From assembly GCA_964519835.1 (NCBI GenBank), contig CAZFLD010000036.1:1-38925 (forward strand): a stretch of 38,925 bases of DNA. The letters run 5' to 3'. Both the position numbers and the translations under genes were made by a program. Of this stretch, positions 38,649 to 38,925 are shown in pieces. The first letter of the stretch is position 1; each line of letters starts with the position of its first letter. Under the pieces are notes generated by a model. That model had not been told where the DNA came from. It saw nothing but the letters and a program-made list of their open reading frames with translations, and did no database searches. The stretch comes from CAZFLD01 sp964519835 (lineage in GTDB: Bacteria > Spirochaetota > Spirochaetia > DSM-27196 > CAZFLD01).

Positions 38649-38925
38649 GCGACGCGCCTATCAGCACAATGGTGCTCAGCACCTTGCGCCGCATCATCCG
38701 GGCGATGCATCTCCGGTCACGGCAGCTGGAGAGAAGCGTAGGCCTTACGGTGCCGCAGCTGGTCGTTCTCAAAGAGGTCGCGGAATCAGACGGACTTCCA
38801 GTCGGCCTTCTTGCCAAGAGGGCGAGCCTGAGCCAGGCAACCATCACAACCATTGTCGATCGGCTCGAACAACGGCAAACCGTCGAACGGAAGCGCGACG
38901 CCGTGGATCGGCGCAAGGTGCTGAT
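38645..38925 (+). CDS. MarR-family transcriptional regulator 2 (cut by window end)
   Basis: The first 93 residues of a second winged-helix MarR protein are visible. VGLTVPQLVVLKEVAESDGL is followed by the recognition helix region GLLAKRASLSQATITTIVDR and the wing start RKRDAVDRRKVL. It is a paralogue of the preceding gene, with the same D-x-R-x-V/I wing motif but low overall identity. Its ATG overlaps the preceding stop by 4 bp (ATGA), so translation is coupled. Two MarR proteins made together could act as heterodimers or as a cascade. Confidence 0.87.
   Translation, partial: MSDAPISTMVLSTLRRIIRAMHLRSRQLERSVGLTVPQLVVLKEVAESDGLPVGLLAKRASLSQATITTIVDRLEQRQTVERKRDAVDRRKVL

Noticed and set aside
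1..38925. tRNA or rRNA genes
   Set aside because: No cloverleaf-compatible stretch with a CCA end or conserved T-loop, and no rRNA-like sequence, was noticed in the gaps; a covariance-model search was not possible.

Overview
The window looks like chromosomal DNA of a free-living spirochaete (Spirochaetales), GC-rich by eye. The evidence is the secreted solute-binding proteins whose mature ends begin near AGGQQE/AAGTEEE, a DUF4954 left-handed beta-helix protein, a CarD regulator, an EF-G of the spirochaete/mitochondrial spdEFG1 type, and a class III cyclase grouped with coiled-coil membrane proteins. The assembly is imperfect: ten Ns lie at 10925-10934, followed by about 130 bp of low-GC foreign-looking DNA inside a glycosidase gene.

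Region 1 (1-12.4 kb) is a carbohydrate-uptake and degradation locus. Reading leftward from 10.5 kb it holds a GH63-like glycosidase, two Lpl/YtcP-type permeases, their solute-binding protein, a strong intrinsic terminator, a membrane-bound AraC sensor-regulator and a GH141-like beta-helix protein. A GH3 glycosidase is transcribed divergently. A 20-bp palindrome lies in the divergent promoter, and a related one lies at the far end of the locus. No ATPase is encoded, so a shared MsmX-like ATPase is likely.

Region 2 (12.4-14.8 kb) is decayed: a fatty-acid desaturase, a uroporphyrinogen-decarboxylase-like gene and a short-chain dehydrogenase, all with frameshifts, stops or deletions. Region 3 (14.8-19.8 kb) has intact genes for a metallo-hydrolase, DUF4954, a Gfo/Idh/MocA oxidoreductase with a duplicated start region, and a small membrane protein. 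Region 4 (19.8-21.2 kb) is decayed again (AraC and GH29 alpha-L-fucosidase remnants).

Region 5 (21.2-30 kb) is housekeeping in character: alanine dehydrogenase, a family-5 peptide-binding protein, a TVP38/VTT membrane protein, carD, nth (whose start must lie inside the acidic tail of carD), a P-loop ATPase, EF-G and a DUF72 protein. Region 6 (29.8-34.5 kb) is an operon of a membrane class III nucleotide cyclase, a membrane-anchored coiled-coil protein and an exported coiled-coil protein with histidine at almost every seventh residue. Region 7 (34.6-38.9 kb) is a glycine-betaine/proline uptake operon (proX, a terminator, proV, proW) divergent from two overlapping MarR regulators; the second runs off the window.

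The observations most worth checking are the carD/nth dual-coding overlap, four SD-less genes whose -10 box sits 6-8 nt from the start codon (leaderless mRNAs), the histidine-heptad protein beside the cyclase, and the paired operators around the sugar locus.
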